A stretch of 64,000 nucleotides of DNA from Marinimicrococcus flavescens (GTDB lineage Bacteria; Pseudomonadota; Alphaproteobacteria; Geminicoccales; Geminicoccaceae). The first letter of the stretch is position 1. Each line of letters starts with the position of its first letter. Where the stretch lies: positions 1-64,000 of the forward strand of contig JARGEQ010000025.1 of NCBI GenBank assembly GCA_029211145.1, given 5' to 3'. Positions 16,884-25,313 of this stretch are shown here, one piece after another. The translations under genes and the position numbers were made by a program. The notes beneath the pieces were generated by a model, which ran no database searches, had not been told where the DNA came from, and worked only from the letters and a program-made list of their open reading frames with translations.

Positions 16884-18545
16884 ATGACGACGAAGACGCG
16901 GGCAGAGTGGACGCAACTCGGCCGACGGGCATTCCTGCAGTCGGGCACGCTTTTGGCAGGTGCTGCGGCAATGCCGCAGATCCTTTCGATGCCGCGTGCC
17001 TATGCCCAGGCGGGCTCGACGATGGTCATCGCCGCCCCGGCGACGCCACAGAGCCTCGACTGCAACTTCGACGTCAGCCTCGGAACCTTCGAGGCGATCG
17101 CCGCCCTTTATGACGGTCTTCTCGGGTTCGAGCGGATCATCGACCCGGACGTGGCGACCGCGCGGCGCGAGGACATCGCCTACCACGCCGACAAGATGGG
17201 CGGCGTCAACATGTACGGCAAGCTCGCCGAGAGCTGGGAGCTCGACCCCGAGGGCCGCTGGGCGCGCTTCAAGCTCCGTGAAGGGGTAATGAGCAACTGG
17301 GGCAACGAGCTTACCGCCGAGGACGTGAAGTGGACCTGGGACCGGGCCTTCGCGCTGGGCGCGCTCGGTGCCTTCTACACCAAGGTCAGCGGCCTCACCC
17401 GGCCGGAGAACGTCAAGGTCGAGGACAAGTACACAGTCTCCTTCAACATCGACGAGCCCAATCCACTCCTCCTGAAGATCCACACCAACCTCTACACCCC
17501 CGTCTACGACAGCAAGAAGTGCCGGGAAGAGGGCGGCAGCGAGGATCCCTGGGCGCGCAAGTTCATCGAGAACAACAGCGCCGGCTTCGGGCCTTACAGT
17601 CTGGAGCAGATGGTGCGCGGCCAGCAGGCGGTCTTCAAGGCGCGCGAGGACTATTACGGCGGCAAGCCGGCCATCGACCGGGTGATCTTCAAGGAGGTGC
17701 CGACCTCGGCGGCCCGTGTGCAGCTCCTGCGCGGCGGGGCGGTCGACATCGCCCAGTACCTGCAGCCGCTCGAGATCATCAGCCTGAAGGACCTGCCCAA
17801 CGTTGCGGTCGAGACGGTGCCGGCGTCCTTCATGATCTGGATCGAGCTCAACGCCGCCATGGAGCCGTTCGACAAGCCGGACGTGCGGCGGGCGCTCAAC
17901 TATGCCTTCCCGCAGGACCAGGTGATGACGGCGGTGTTCCAGGGCCTGGCCGATCCGCTCAACGGCTGCATGCCCAACATCTATCCGGGCTTCGCCGGCG
18001 ACCAGGTCGACTATTCCTACAATCTGGAGAAGGCCAGGGAGCTGCTGGCCAAGGCCGGCCACGGCGACGGCTTCAAGACCACCCTGGCCTACAATGCGGG
18101 CGATCCGGTCCAGGAGCCGATCGCCATCATCTACCAGACCGCGCTCCGCGAGATCGGCGTCGAGCTGGAGCTCAAGAAGGTGCCGGCCGGCTCGTTCTAC
18201 AACGCCGTCACCGACCGCAAGCAGCCGATGATCTTCTACGTCGACAGTCCGTGGTGCCCGGATCCCGGCTACTCGCTCACCCTCTATTTCGACAGCAAGT
18301 CCTACGTCAACTACAGCAACTACAAGAACGACGAGGTCGACCGGCTGCTGGGCGAGATGGCCGCCACCGCCGACGAGAAGGTGCGCCTCGATCTCGCCGA
18401 GAAGGCCCAGGCGATCATCATGGACGAGGCGCCATGGACCTTCGTCGCCTACCCGAACTACACGATGGCCCGCAAGAAGGACCTTTCGGGCTGGACCTAC
18501 TACACCTCCAACAATATCCGCTTCCAGGACTTCAGCCGGGGCTGA
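16884..18545 (+). CDS. ABC transporter substrate-binding protein (family 5), Tat-exported
   Basis: This 553-aa receptor has a twin-arginine leader (GRRAFLQSG, Arg14-Arg15, cleavage near AYAQA) instead of a Sec signal, so it is exported folded. The SBP_bac_5 body includes LAESWELDPEGRWARFKLREG, ELTAEDVKWTWDRA and the NSAGFGPYSLEQM segment. ATG 16884 follows GGGGAGGCGAGG; a GTG 15 bases upstream is in frame but weaker. It is the first gene of a five-gene transporter operon, 6 bases before the first permease. Confidence 0.94.
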   Translation: MTTKTRAEWTQLGRRAFLQSGTLLAGAAAMPQILSMPRAYAQAGSTMVIAAPATPQSLDCNFDVSLGTFEAIAALYDGLLGFERIIDPDVATARREDIAYHADKMGGVNMYGKLAESWELDPEGRWARFKLREGVMSNWGNELTAEDVKWTWDRAFALGALGAFYTKVSGLTRPENVKVEDKYTVSFNIDEPNPLLLKIHTNLYTPVYDSKKCREEGGSEDPWARKFIENNSAGFGPYSLEQMVRGQQAVFKAREDYYGGKPAIDRVIFKEVPTSAARVQLLRGGAVDIAQYLQPLEIISLKDLPNVAVETVPASFMIWIELNAAMEPFDKPDVRRALNYAFPQDQVMTAVFQGLADPLNGCMPNIYPGFAGDQVDYSYNLEKARELLAKAGHGDGFKTTLAYNAGDPVQEPIAIIYQTALREIGVELELKKVPAGSFYNAVTDRKQPMIFYVDSPWCPDPGYSLTLYFDSKSYVNYSNYKNDEVDRLLGEMAATADEKVRLDLAEKAQAIIMDEAPWTFVAYPNYTMARKKDLSGWTYYTSNNIRFQDFSRG

Positions 18546-18551
18546 GCGCGC

Positions 18552-19496
18552 ATGGCGATGGCCCGTGACGCGGGGGCAAGGGCGCGCGGCGGCAGCCGCC
18601 GCCTTGCCTTCTTCATGGCGGTGCTGCGCACCCATCCGAGCTTCGCGCTCGGCTACGCGATCGTCCTCATGGTGGTGCTGCTGGCGATCTTCGCCCCGTG
18701 GGTCGCCCCCTATCCGCCGGAGACGGCCGATCCGGTGGCCTTCCTCCAGCCGCCCGGCTGGCCCCACCTCATGGGGACCGACGCCACCGGGATGGACATC
18801 TTCTCACGGGTGATCTGGGCGCCCAGGATCGACCTCTCGATCGCGATCCTGGGCACGCTGCTCTCCGCGCTGATCGGCACGACGCTGGGAGCGCTGGTCG
18901 GCTATTATCAGTCGGTGCGCGGTCTCGGGCGGTTCGGCGCCGGCTTCGTGATGCGCTCGGCCGACGTGCTCCAGGCCTTCCCGGTCTTCGTCTTCGCCAT
19001 CGCCCTGGTGGCGGTGTTCGGCCAGAGCCTGCAGTCGATCGTGCTGGCCATCGCGTTCGTCAACGCGCCCATCTACCTGCGGCTCATGCGCACCCAGGTC
19101 ATGAGCATCCGCACCATGCGCTATGTCGAGGCGGCGTGGCTTGCCGGCATGCCGGACTGGCGGATCATCGCCCGGCACATCGTGCCCAACGCCATGGCCC
19201 CTGTCCTGGCCCAGCTCTCCGTCAATATCGGCTGGTCGGTGCTGCTCACCGCGGCGCTGAGCTTCATCGGCGCCGGCGTCAAGGCGCCGACCCCCGAGTG
19301 GGGCAGCATGATCGCCATGGGCTACCAGAACATCGTCACCGGCCACTGGTGGCCGTCGATCTTCCCCGGCCTGGCGCTGGCCGTCACCGTCTTCGGCTTC
19401 TCGCTCGTGGGCTCCAGCATCGAGGTCCTGTCGGATCCCGCGCGCCGCCGCCGCCTCGCGGGCCGCCTCGAGACCGTCCGGGGGATCGCGCCGTGA
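18552..19496 (+). CDS. Peptide-type ABC permease (DppC type)
   Basis: This 314-aa DppC-like permease begins with a short Arg-rich cytoplasmic tail, then a membrane span (YAIVLMVVLLAIFAPWVAP), the MGTDATGMDIFSR motif of the OppC N-terminal region, and five more spans. The coupling loop is VEAAWLAGMPDWRII. In this operon the C-type permease precedes the B-type, the reverse of the usual order. Its stop overlaps the next start by 4 bases. Confidence 0.93.
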   Translation: MAMARDAGARARGGSRRLAFFMAVLRTHPSFALGYAIVLMVVLLAIFAPWVAPYPPETADPVAFLQPPGWPHLMGTDATGMDIFSRVIWAPRIDLSIAILGTLLSALIGTTLGALVGYYQSVRGLGRFGAGFVMRSADVLQAFPVFVFAIALVAVFGQSLQSIVLAIAFVNAPIYLRLMRTQVMSIRTMRYVEAAWLAGMPDWRIIARHIVPNAMAPVLAQLSVNIGWSVLLTAALSFIGAGVKAPTPEWGSMIAMGYQNIVTGHWWPSIFPGLALAVTVFGFSLVGSSIEVLSDPARRRRLAGRLETVRGIAP

Positions 19497-20500
19497 GGCT
19501 GTTGTCCTATCTCGGCCAGCGGCTGCTGTTCGTGGCCCCGCAGCTCGTCGGCATCCTCTTCGTGAGCTTCTTGCTGGTGAAGCTGATCCCGGGCGACCCG
19601 GCCGTCTTGATGCTGGGCCCGTTCGCCACGCCCGACGGCCTCGCCCGCCTGCGCACCGAGCTCGGCCTCGACCGCACCGTCGTCGAGCAGTTCCTGATCT
19701 ATCTCGGCAACGTGGTGCAGGGCGATCTGGGCACCTCGTGGCAGACCACCATGCCGGTGACCTCCGATCTCGCCCAGCGCTTCCCGGCCACCCTCGAGCT
19801 GGTGACGCTGGGGCTCCTGGTGGCGCTCGCCATCGGCCTGCCGCTGGGGGTGGCCGGGGCGCGCTACAAGCGCGGCCTGCTGCGCACCGGCGCCGACTAT
19901 TACGGCCTGCTGGCGGGCGCGCTGCCGGACTTCTGGCTGGGCCTCGTGCTGATCTACGTCTTCTACACCATGCTGGGCTGGGCGCCGGCGCCGCTGGGGC
20001 GCATCGACTTCGCGGTGATCCCGCCCGAGCCCGTCACCGGCGCGCTGCTCATCGACAGCCTGATCGCCGGCAACTGGGAGGCGTTCAGGAGCGCTGCTGG
20101 CCACCTCGTCCTGCCGGTGCTGACGCTGGGCCTCATCAATGCCGGGCCGATCCTCAAGATGACCCAGGCCACCACGGAGCGCATGCTCGATTCAGACTTC
20201 AGCCGCTATGCCGAGCTCTGCGGCCTGCCGCGCAAGGTGGTGGTGGCCCAGGCGCTCAGGAACGCGCTGCCCTCAGTGATCACCATCGTGAGCGTGCTCT
20301 ACGGATTCCTCCTGGGCGGCGCGGTGCTGGTCGAGATCGTCTTCAGCTGGGGCGGCGCGGGACAGTACGCGGTACAGGGCGTGCTCAACGCCGATCTCAA
20401 CCCGGTGCTGGGCTTCGTGCTCTATTCGGCGGTGCTCTCCCTCTTCATCTACCTGATCGTCGACCTGCTCTATTTCCTCATCGACCCGAGGACGCGCTGA
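19493..20500 (+). CDS. Peptide-type ABC permease (DppB type)
   Basis: This 335-aa permease with DppB hallmarks starts at GTG 19493, overlapping the upstream stop (GTGA). It has an N-terminal span, KLIPGDPAVLM, GLDRTVVEQFLIYLGN, and five further spans. The coupling loop is SRYAELCGLPRKVVV. Its stop shares one base with the ATPase start (TGATG). Confidence 0.93.
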   Translation: MRLLSYLGQRLLFVAPQLVGILFVSFLLVKLIPGDPAVLMLGPFATPDGLARLRTELGLDRTVVEQFLIYLGNVVQGDLGTSWQTTMPVTSDLAQRFPATLELVTLGLLVALAIGLPLGVAGARYKRGLLRTGADYYGLLAGALPDFWLGLVLIYVFYTMLGWAPAPLGRIDFAVIPPEPVTGALLIDSLIAGNWEAFRSAAGHLVLPVLTLGLINAGPILKMTQATTERMLDSDFSRYAELCGLPRKVVVAQALRNALPSVITIVSVLYGFLLGGAVLVEIVFSWGGAGQYAVQGVLNADLNPVLGFVLYSAVLSLFIYLIVDLLYFLIDPRTR

Positions 20501-21480
20501 TGACCACTCCCGTCCTCGCGGTCGAGGGCCTCGACGTCGAGTTTCCCAGCTATGGAGAGGCGCCGGTCAGGGCGCTGCACGGGCTCGATCTTTCCATCGG
20601 CGAGCAGGAGATCGTCGGGCTGGTGGGCGAATCGGGCTCCGGCAAGACCACGCTGGCGCGGGCCATCATGCAGCTGGTGCCGCCGCCGGGCCGCATCTCC
20701 CAAGGCAGCGTGAGCTTCGAGGGCCGGGATCTCTCGAAGCTCGACGAGGAGCAGCTGCGCACGCTGCGCGGCCGGGCGATGTCGATGGTGATCGCCAACC
20801 CGAGGAGCGAGCTCAACCCGCTGCTCACCGTGGGCCAGCAGATCGGCAACATCCTGAAGTACCATACCGGCTGCAAGGGAAGGGAGCTGCGGGAGCGGGT
20901 GATCGAGATGCTCAAGGAGGTCCGCATCCCGGACCCGGAACGGCGCTACGACGCCTTTCCGCACGAGCTCTCGGGCGGCATGGCGCAGCGTGTGGTGATG
21001 GCGATCGCCCTTATCTGCAACCCGCGTCTCGTGATCTCCGACGACGCCACCAGCGGGCTCGACGTCACCGTCCAGGCACAGGTGCTGGAGCTCTTGAAGC
21101 GGCTCGCCGAGCGACACCGCACGGCGATGCTGTTCATCACCCGCGACATCGGGATCACCGCCCATTTCTGCGACCGCGTCGCCATCATCTATGGCGGCGA
21201 GATCATGGAGATAGCGACGCGCGCGCGGTTCTTCGCCAACCCGATGCACCCCTATTCGGTGCTGCTGCTGGCGGCCTTCTCGCACAACCCGAAGCTCCGC
21301 AGCTACTGGCTCAAGGAGGGCGAGGCCGCGGCCGAGGCGCGGCCGGCCGAGACCGGCTGCCCCTTCGCGCCGCGCTGCGTGCGGGTGCGCGAGCACTGCC
21401 GCAGCGTGCATCCCGAGCTGCGCGAGCTCGAGGCGGGACATCACGTGCGCTGCCACTTTCCGGTGGAGCGCCGGGCATGA
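20500..21480 (+). CDS. ABC ATPase (DppD type) with degenerate catalytic motifs
   Basis: This 326-aa ATPase has an intact Walker A (GESGSGKTT, residues 43-51) and signature (LSGGM, 157-161), but other catalytic positions have changed. The Q-loop reads VIANP with Ala99 for Gln, Walker B ends DD with Asp182 for the catalytic Glu, and the switch His is Arg215 (ITRD for ITHD). Such changes strongly reduce hydrolysis in ABC proteins. The partner ATPase encoded next has the complementary pattern, so the pair probably has one active and one silent site. The C-terminal oligopeptide domain with four Cys (CPFAPRC and so on) is present. Confidence 0.93.
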   Translation: MTTPVLAVEGLDVEFPSYGEAPVRALHGLDLSIGEQEIVGLVGESGSGKTTLARAIMQLVPPPGRISQGSVSFEGRDLSKLDEEQLRTLRGRAMSMVIANPRSELNPLLTVGQQIGNILKYHTGCKGRELRERVIEMLKEVRIPDPERRYDAFPHELSGGMAQRVVMAIALICNPRLVISDDATSGLDVTVQAQVLELLKRLAERHRTAMLFITRDIGITAHFCDRVAIIYGGEIMEIATRARFFANPMHPYSVLLLAAFSHNPKLRSYWLKEGEAAAEARPAETGCPFAPRCVRVREHCRSVHPELRELEAGHHVRCHFPVERRA

Positions 21481-22526
21481 CCCTTCTCGACGTCAAGAAC
21501 CTCGTCCAGCACTTCCCCACCGGCCGCGGCAAGGCGGTGCAGGCGGTCAACGGCGTGGACTTCACGGTCGATGCCGGCGAGACGCTGGCCCTGGTGGGCG
21601 AGTCCGGATCCGGCAAGACCACCATCGGCCGCTGCGTGCTGGGCCTGATCCAGCCCACCGGCGGCAGCATCCTCTTTCACGGCGAGCCCATGGGCGGCCG
21701 CCGCACGCTGCGCTCGCCGGAGCTGCGCGGCCGCATGCAGCTCGTGTTCCAGGAGCCGGCGGAATCGCTCGACCCGCGCATCGTCGTTGGCCGGACCATC
21801 GGCGAGCCGATGGCGGCCCTCGGGGCCAGCCGGGCCGACCGGGAGAAGGCGGTCCGCCTCGCGGCGCAGCGCGTGGGCCTGCCCGAGCGGCTGCTCGGCA
21901 GCTACCCGGCCGAGCTCAGCATGGGCCTGCAGCAGCGTGTGGGCATCGCCCGGGCCGTCGTCTCGCGGCCGGAGCTGATCGTGCTGGACGAGCCCACCTC
22001 GGCCCTCGATCCGAGCGCCCGCGCCGAGATCATCGACCTTCTGATCCGCCTGCAGAAGGAGCTGGGCACCGCCTATCTCTTCATCTCCCACGACCTCAGC
22101 ACGGTCCGCTACCTGAGCCACCGCGTGGCCGTGCTCTATCTGGGCTCGATCGTCGAGCAGGGGCCGTCGGCAGAGCTCTTCGCAGCACCCCGCCATCCCT
22201 ACTCGGTGGGCCTGCTGGCCTCCGTGCTGCTGCCCAACCCGGAGCTGCGGCGCGAGAGCACGATCCGGCTGGAGGGCGAGATCCCGAGCCCCATCGACCT
22301 GCCGCCCGGCTGCCCGCTGGAAGGACGCTGCCCGCTGGCCATCGCGCGGTGCCGCGAGATGCCGCCCGTCGAGACGGTATCGCCCGGCCACACCGTGCGC
22401 TGCTGGCGCCATGCGGACGTGGCGCAGATGGAGCAGGCCGTCGACTATTTCGAGCGTTTCCAGATCGAGGCCGAGCGGATCCTGACGCCGGCACCGTCGA
22501 AGCAGGAGGAACAATGGGCAAACTGA
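21477..22526 (+). CDS. ABC ATPase (DppF type) with a non-canonical signature
   Basis: This 349-aa ATPase has Walker [10 protein letters not shown] (41-49), Gln92 in VFQEP, Walker B VLDEP with Glu172, and His205 in ISHD, all canonical. The signature is LSMGL (147-151) instead of LSGGQ. In an ABC dimer this signature faces the Walker A of the other subunit, here the one with degenerate motifs. The C-terminal oligopeptide domain has [14 protein letters not shown]. It overlaps the upstream gene by 4 bases and the SDR gene by 13 bases. Confidence 0.94.
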   Translation: MTLLDVKNLVQHFPTGRGKAVQAVNGVDFTVDAGETLALVGESGSGKTTIGRCVLGLIQPTGGSILFHGEPMGGRRTLRSPELRGRMQLVFQEPAESLDPRIVVGRTIGEPMAALGASRADREKAVRLAAQRVGLPERLLGSYPAELSMGLQQRVGIARAVVSRPELIVLDEPTSALDPSARAEIIDLLIRLQKELGTAYLFISHDLSTVRYLSHRVAVLYLGSIVEQGPSAELFAAPRHPYSVGLLASVLLPNPELRRESTIRLEGEIPSPIDLPPGCPLEGRCPLAIARCREMPPVETVSPGHTVRCWRHADVAQMEQAVDYFERFQIEAERILTPAPSKQEEQWAN

Positions 22527-23260
22527 GCGGCAAGACCGCCGTGATCACCGGCGGCTGCAGCGGCATCGGCCTCGCCATAGCGCAGCTTTTCGCCAGCGAG
22601 GGTGCTGCGGTCGGCATCCTCGATCTGGACGAGGCCAGGGCCACGGCCACCGCCACGGAGCTTGCCGGGCATGGCGTGAAGACGGCGGGTGCCGCCGCCG
22701 ACGTGGCCGACGAGCCCGCCGTCAAGGCGGCCTTCGCGAAGCTCGCGGGGGCGCTCGGTGATATCGACATCCTGGTCAACAATGCCGGCATGGACACCAC
22801 CCACCCGGTCGACGGCATGGCAACCGAGCTGTTCGACCGGATGATCGCGGTCCACCTGCGCGGCACGTTCCTGTGCACCCGCGAGGTGCTGCCGGCCATG
22901 AAGCGCAAGGGCTGGGGCCGGATCATCAACCTCTCCTCCCAGCTCGGCCACAAGGGCGGCCCCACCATGGCGCATTACTGCGCCGCCAAGGCCGGGATCA
23001 TGGGTTTCACGAAGTCGCTGGCCTACGAGGTCGCCCGCGACGGGATCACCGCCAACTGCATCAATCCCGGGCCGATCAATACGCCGCTGCTCAAAGCCCT
23101 GCCGCAGAGCTGGCTGGAGATGAAGAAGGGCGAGCTGCCGATCGGCCGCTTCGGCGAGGTCCACGAGATCGCCCCCGCGGCGCTGCTGCTGGCCTCCGAG
23201 GAAGGCTCCTACTTCGTGGGCGCCAGCATCAACCCCAATGGCGGCGACTACATGATCTGA
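22514..23260 (+). CDS. Short-chain dehydrogenase/reductase (FabG-like)
   Basis: This 248-aa SDR has the NAD(P) loop TGGCSGIG (residues 12-19), NNAG near residue 90, the catalytic Ser in NLSSQ and the Y-x-x-x-K pair in HYCAAK. ATG 22514 has AGGAGG just upstream. The start lies inside the end of the ATPase gene, so expression is coupled to the transporter; it probably oxidises or reduces the imported compound or a derivative. The cofactor and substrate cannot be told from the sequence. Confidence 0.92.
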   Translation: MGKLSGKTAVITGGCSGIGLAIAQLFASEGAAVGILDLDEARATATATELAGHGVKTAGAAADVADEPAVKAAFAKLAGALGDIDILVNNAGMDTTHPVDGMATELFDRMIAVHLRGTFLCTREVLPAMKRKGWGRIINLSSQLGHKGGPTMAHYCAAKAGIMGFTKSLAYEVARDGITANCINPGPINTPLLKALPQSWLEMKKGELPIGRFGEVHEIAPAALLLASEEGSYFVGASINPNGGDYMI

Positions 23261-23364
23261 GAGATGCGTTCCCTCCTCGAAAAATTGGCGCCAATATCGT
23301 CGCCAATGGTTGCATCGGGCGTCGACCGGCTGCATGGTTGCAGCAACGAGAAGGGGGAGGCGTC

Positions 23365-24021
23365 TTGGCCGTGTCCAAGGCCAGAATCCGGGCCGATGGC
23401 GCGGAGCAGGAGATGGAAGGACAGGGCGGCGACGCGCTGCTGACGTCCCTGCGGCACGACATCGTCTTCGGCGCCGTGGCGCCCGGCCAGTGGCTGCGGC
23501 AGAGCGAGCTCGAGCGCCGCTACGGCACGTCGCGCGCCGCCATACGCAGGGCACTGGCCGAGCTGGAGAGCCAGGGGCTGGTCGAGCACCGGCTGAACTA
23601 CGGTTACAGGGTCGCCGTGGTCGACGCCGCCGAGCGCGCGCAGCTGTGCCAGGTGCGGGTGATACTCGAGACGGGGGCCCTGCCGATGATCCTCGAGCGT
23701 CTCTCGGCGGACGATCTCGTCGGGCTGCGCGGGCTCGCGTCGGCTTTCGAGCAGGCGGTCGAGCACGAGGGGCGGCCGCAGCAGGTGGCCTGCAACTTCG
23801 CCTTCCATCGCCGCTTCTACGAGCTTTCCGGCAATGGCCCGCTGGAGGCGCTGATCCGCCACCAGCGGGAGCGCGCCGACCAGGGCTCGACCGGCCGCTG
23901 GCAGACCGTCAGCGGGCTTCGCGGGGCGAGCGAGGAGCATTTCGCCATTCTCGACGCGCTCGAGGCACGCGACCTGGAGCGGCTGACCGAGCTTGTCCGC
24001 GTCCACATCGAGCGCTTTTGA
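23365..24021 (+). CDS. GntR-family transcriptional regulator (FCD)
   Basis: This 218-aa regulator contains the winged helix with SELERRYGTSRAAIRRAL near residues 49-66 and an FCD domain with NFAFHRRFYELSGN and EEHFAILDALEARD. TTG 23365 is chosen because GGGGGAGG lies 4 bases before it; a GTG follows at 23371. It sits between the SDR gene and the second ABC system in this run, 104 and 86 bases from its neighbours, and may control that second system. Confidence 0.87.
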   Translation: MAVSKARIRADGAEQEMEGQGGDALLTSLRHDIVFGAVAPGQWLRQSELERRYGTSRAAIRRALAELESQGLVEHRLNYGYRVAVVDAAERAQLCQVRVILETGALPMILERLSADDLVGLRGLASAFEQAVEHEGRPQQVACNFAFHRRFYELSGNGPLEALIRHQRERADQGSTGRWQTVSGLRGASEEHFAILDALEARDLERLTELVRVHIERF

Positions 24022-24107
24022 GAGGACGCCGCCGCGCCACGGTCAGGCGGGGCGGCACAAGGAAACAGCCGGCATCACGACCGGTCACCGGATCAGGAGG
24101 CAGAAGA

Positions 24108-25229
24108 ATGAAAGAGACGAGACGGATCTTCCTCGGCGCCACCTTCGCGGCCGTCACCGCCCTTGCGGCCTTCGCGGGCCCCGCGGCGGCGGCCGAGCGA
24201 CCCGACTACTACCCGGCCGACTACGACAAGCTCGTCGAGGCCTCGAAGAGCGAGCAGGGTCTGCTCGTCTACTCCAACATGGCCGAGTACAACTGGGCAC
24301 CGGTCATCAAGGGCTTCAACGAGCTCTATCCATGGATCAAGGTCGAGACCCTCGACCTCGGCGGCGAGATCTTCGAGCGCTACTATGCCGAGAACTCCTC
24401 GGGCACGCGTACCGCCGACATGGTCGCCACCGGCTCGATCGACAACTGGCTGGAATTCACCGACAAGGGCGAGGCGGTCGACTACAAGTCGCCCGAGGCC
24501 GACAAGGTGCCGGACTGGGCCAAACCCCGGCCCGGCCTCTACACCGTCTCCACCGACCCGATGATCATCGTCTACAACAAGCAGCTGCTGCCCGAGGCCA
24601 AGGCGCCCAAGTCGATCCACGAGATCGCCGAGCTCGTGAAGTCCGGCGATACCAAGCTCGACAACAAGCTCACCACCTACAATGCGGCTGCCAGCAGCTT
24701 CGGCCTGTCCCTCTACTGGGCCTGGGTGCACAAGCACGACGACGCGTGGGACGTGTTCGACACGTTGGGTCCGCTCACCCGGCCCGAGCGCTCGGCGGGC
24801 CCCCAGCTCGAGAAGATCACCAGCGGCGAGTACACGCTGGGCTGGTTCCTCTCGGGCATCGTGGTCTTCCCGAAGATGAGCGATCCGGCAAGGAAGGCGC
24901 TGATCGGCTGGCACTTTCCGCAGGACGGCACGCCGATCTTCATGCGCGGCATGGCGGTCGCCAAGGGGGCCAAGAGCCCCAACTCGGCCAAGCTGATGCT
25001 CGACTTCATCCTCTCCCATGCCGGCCAGGTGGCGTTCGGCAAGGGCGGGCTCACCCCCTACCGGCCCGACGTGAAGGCCGATGAGGTGCCCTTCTTCACC
25101 TACAGCTCGATCACCGAGGCGGTCGGCGGCGAGAGCAACGTCGTTCTCGTCGAGTACGACCGCGAGATGCTCGAGAAGCGCGACGAGTTCCTCGCGCGCT
25201 GGAAGAAGGCGTTCTCGCAGGCCCAGTAG
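24108..25229 (+). CDS. ABC substrate-binding protein, iron/polyamine type (family 1)
   Basis: This 373-aa periplasmic protein has a Sec leader (MKETRRIFLGATFAAVTALAA, cleaved near AAAAE, shown only in part) and the FbpA/PotD-like body: LLVYSNMAEYNWAPVIKGF, then TADMVATGSIDNWL and MIIVYNKQLLP. Tyr-rich positions suggest, but do not prove, metal binding; many relatives bind organic acids or polyamines. AGGAGG precedes the start by 8 bases. A stable hairpin separates it from the permease gene. Confidence 0.92.
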   Translation: MKETRRIFLGATFAAVTALAAFAGPAAAAERPDYYPADYDKLVEASKSEQGLLVYSNMAEYNWAPVIKGFNELYPWIKVETLDLGGEIFERYYAENSSGTRTADMVATGSIDNWLEFTDKGEAVDYKSPEADKVPDWAKPRPGLYTVSTDPMIIVYNKQLLPEAKAPKSIHEIAELVKSGDTKLDNKLTTYNAAASSFGLSLYWAWVHKHDDAWDVFDTLGPLTRPERSAGPQLEKITSGEYTLGWFLSGIVVFPKMSDPARKALIGWHFPQDGTPIFMRGMAVAKGAKSPNSAKLMLDFILSHAGQVAFGKGGLTPYRPDVKADEVPFFTYSSITEAVGGESNVVLVEYDREMLEKRDEFLARWKKAFSQAQ

Positions 25230-25268
25230 GCAGCGACCGTTCGAGACTGCCTGCAAGCAACCATGAGA

Positions 25269-25303
25269 GGACGGCCGCACCCGCGCGCTGGTGCGGCCGG
25301 TCC
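25269..25303 (+). other. Intercistronic hairpin between binding-protein and permease genes
   Basis: GGACGGCCGCACC (25269-25281) pairs with GGTGCGGCCGGTCC (25290-25303), a 13-bp stem with one bulged base and an 8-base loop. No T-run follows. The placement suggests stabilisation of the upstream mRNA or damping of the downstream genes. It also argues that the permease starts at 25314, after the hairpin, rather than at 25263. Confidence 0.6.
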
Positions 25304-25313
25304 CCGGACAGAC

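Noticed and set aside
16794-18767. 657-codon minus-strand frame
   Set aside because: It is the shadow of the Tat-exported receptor gene and also covers the divergent regulatory region.
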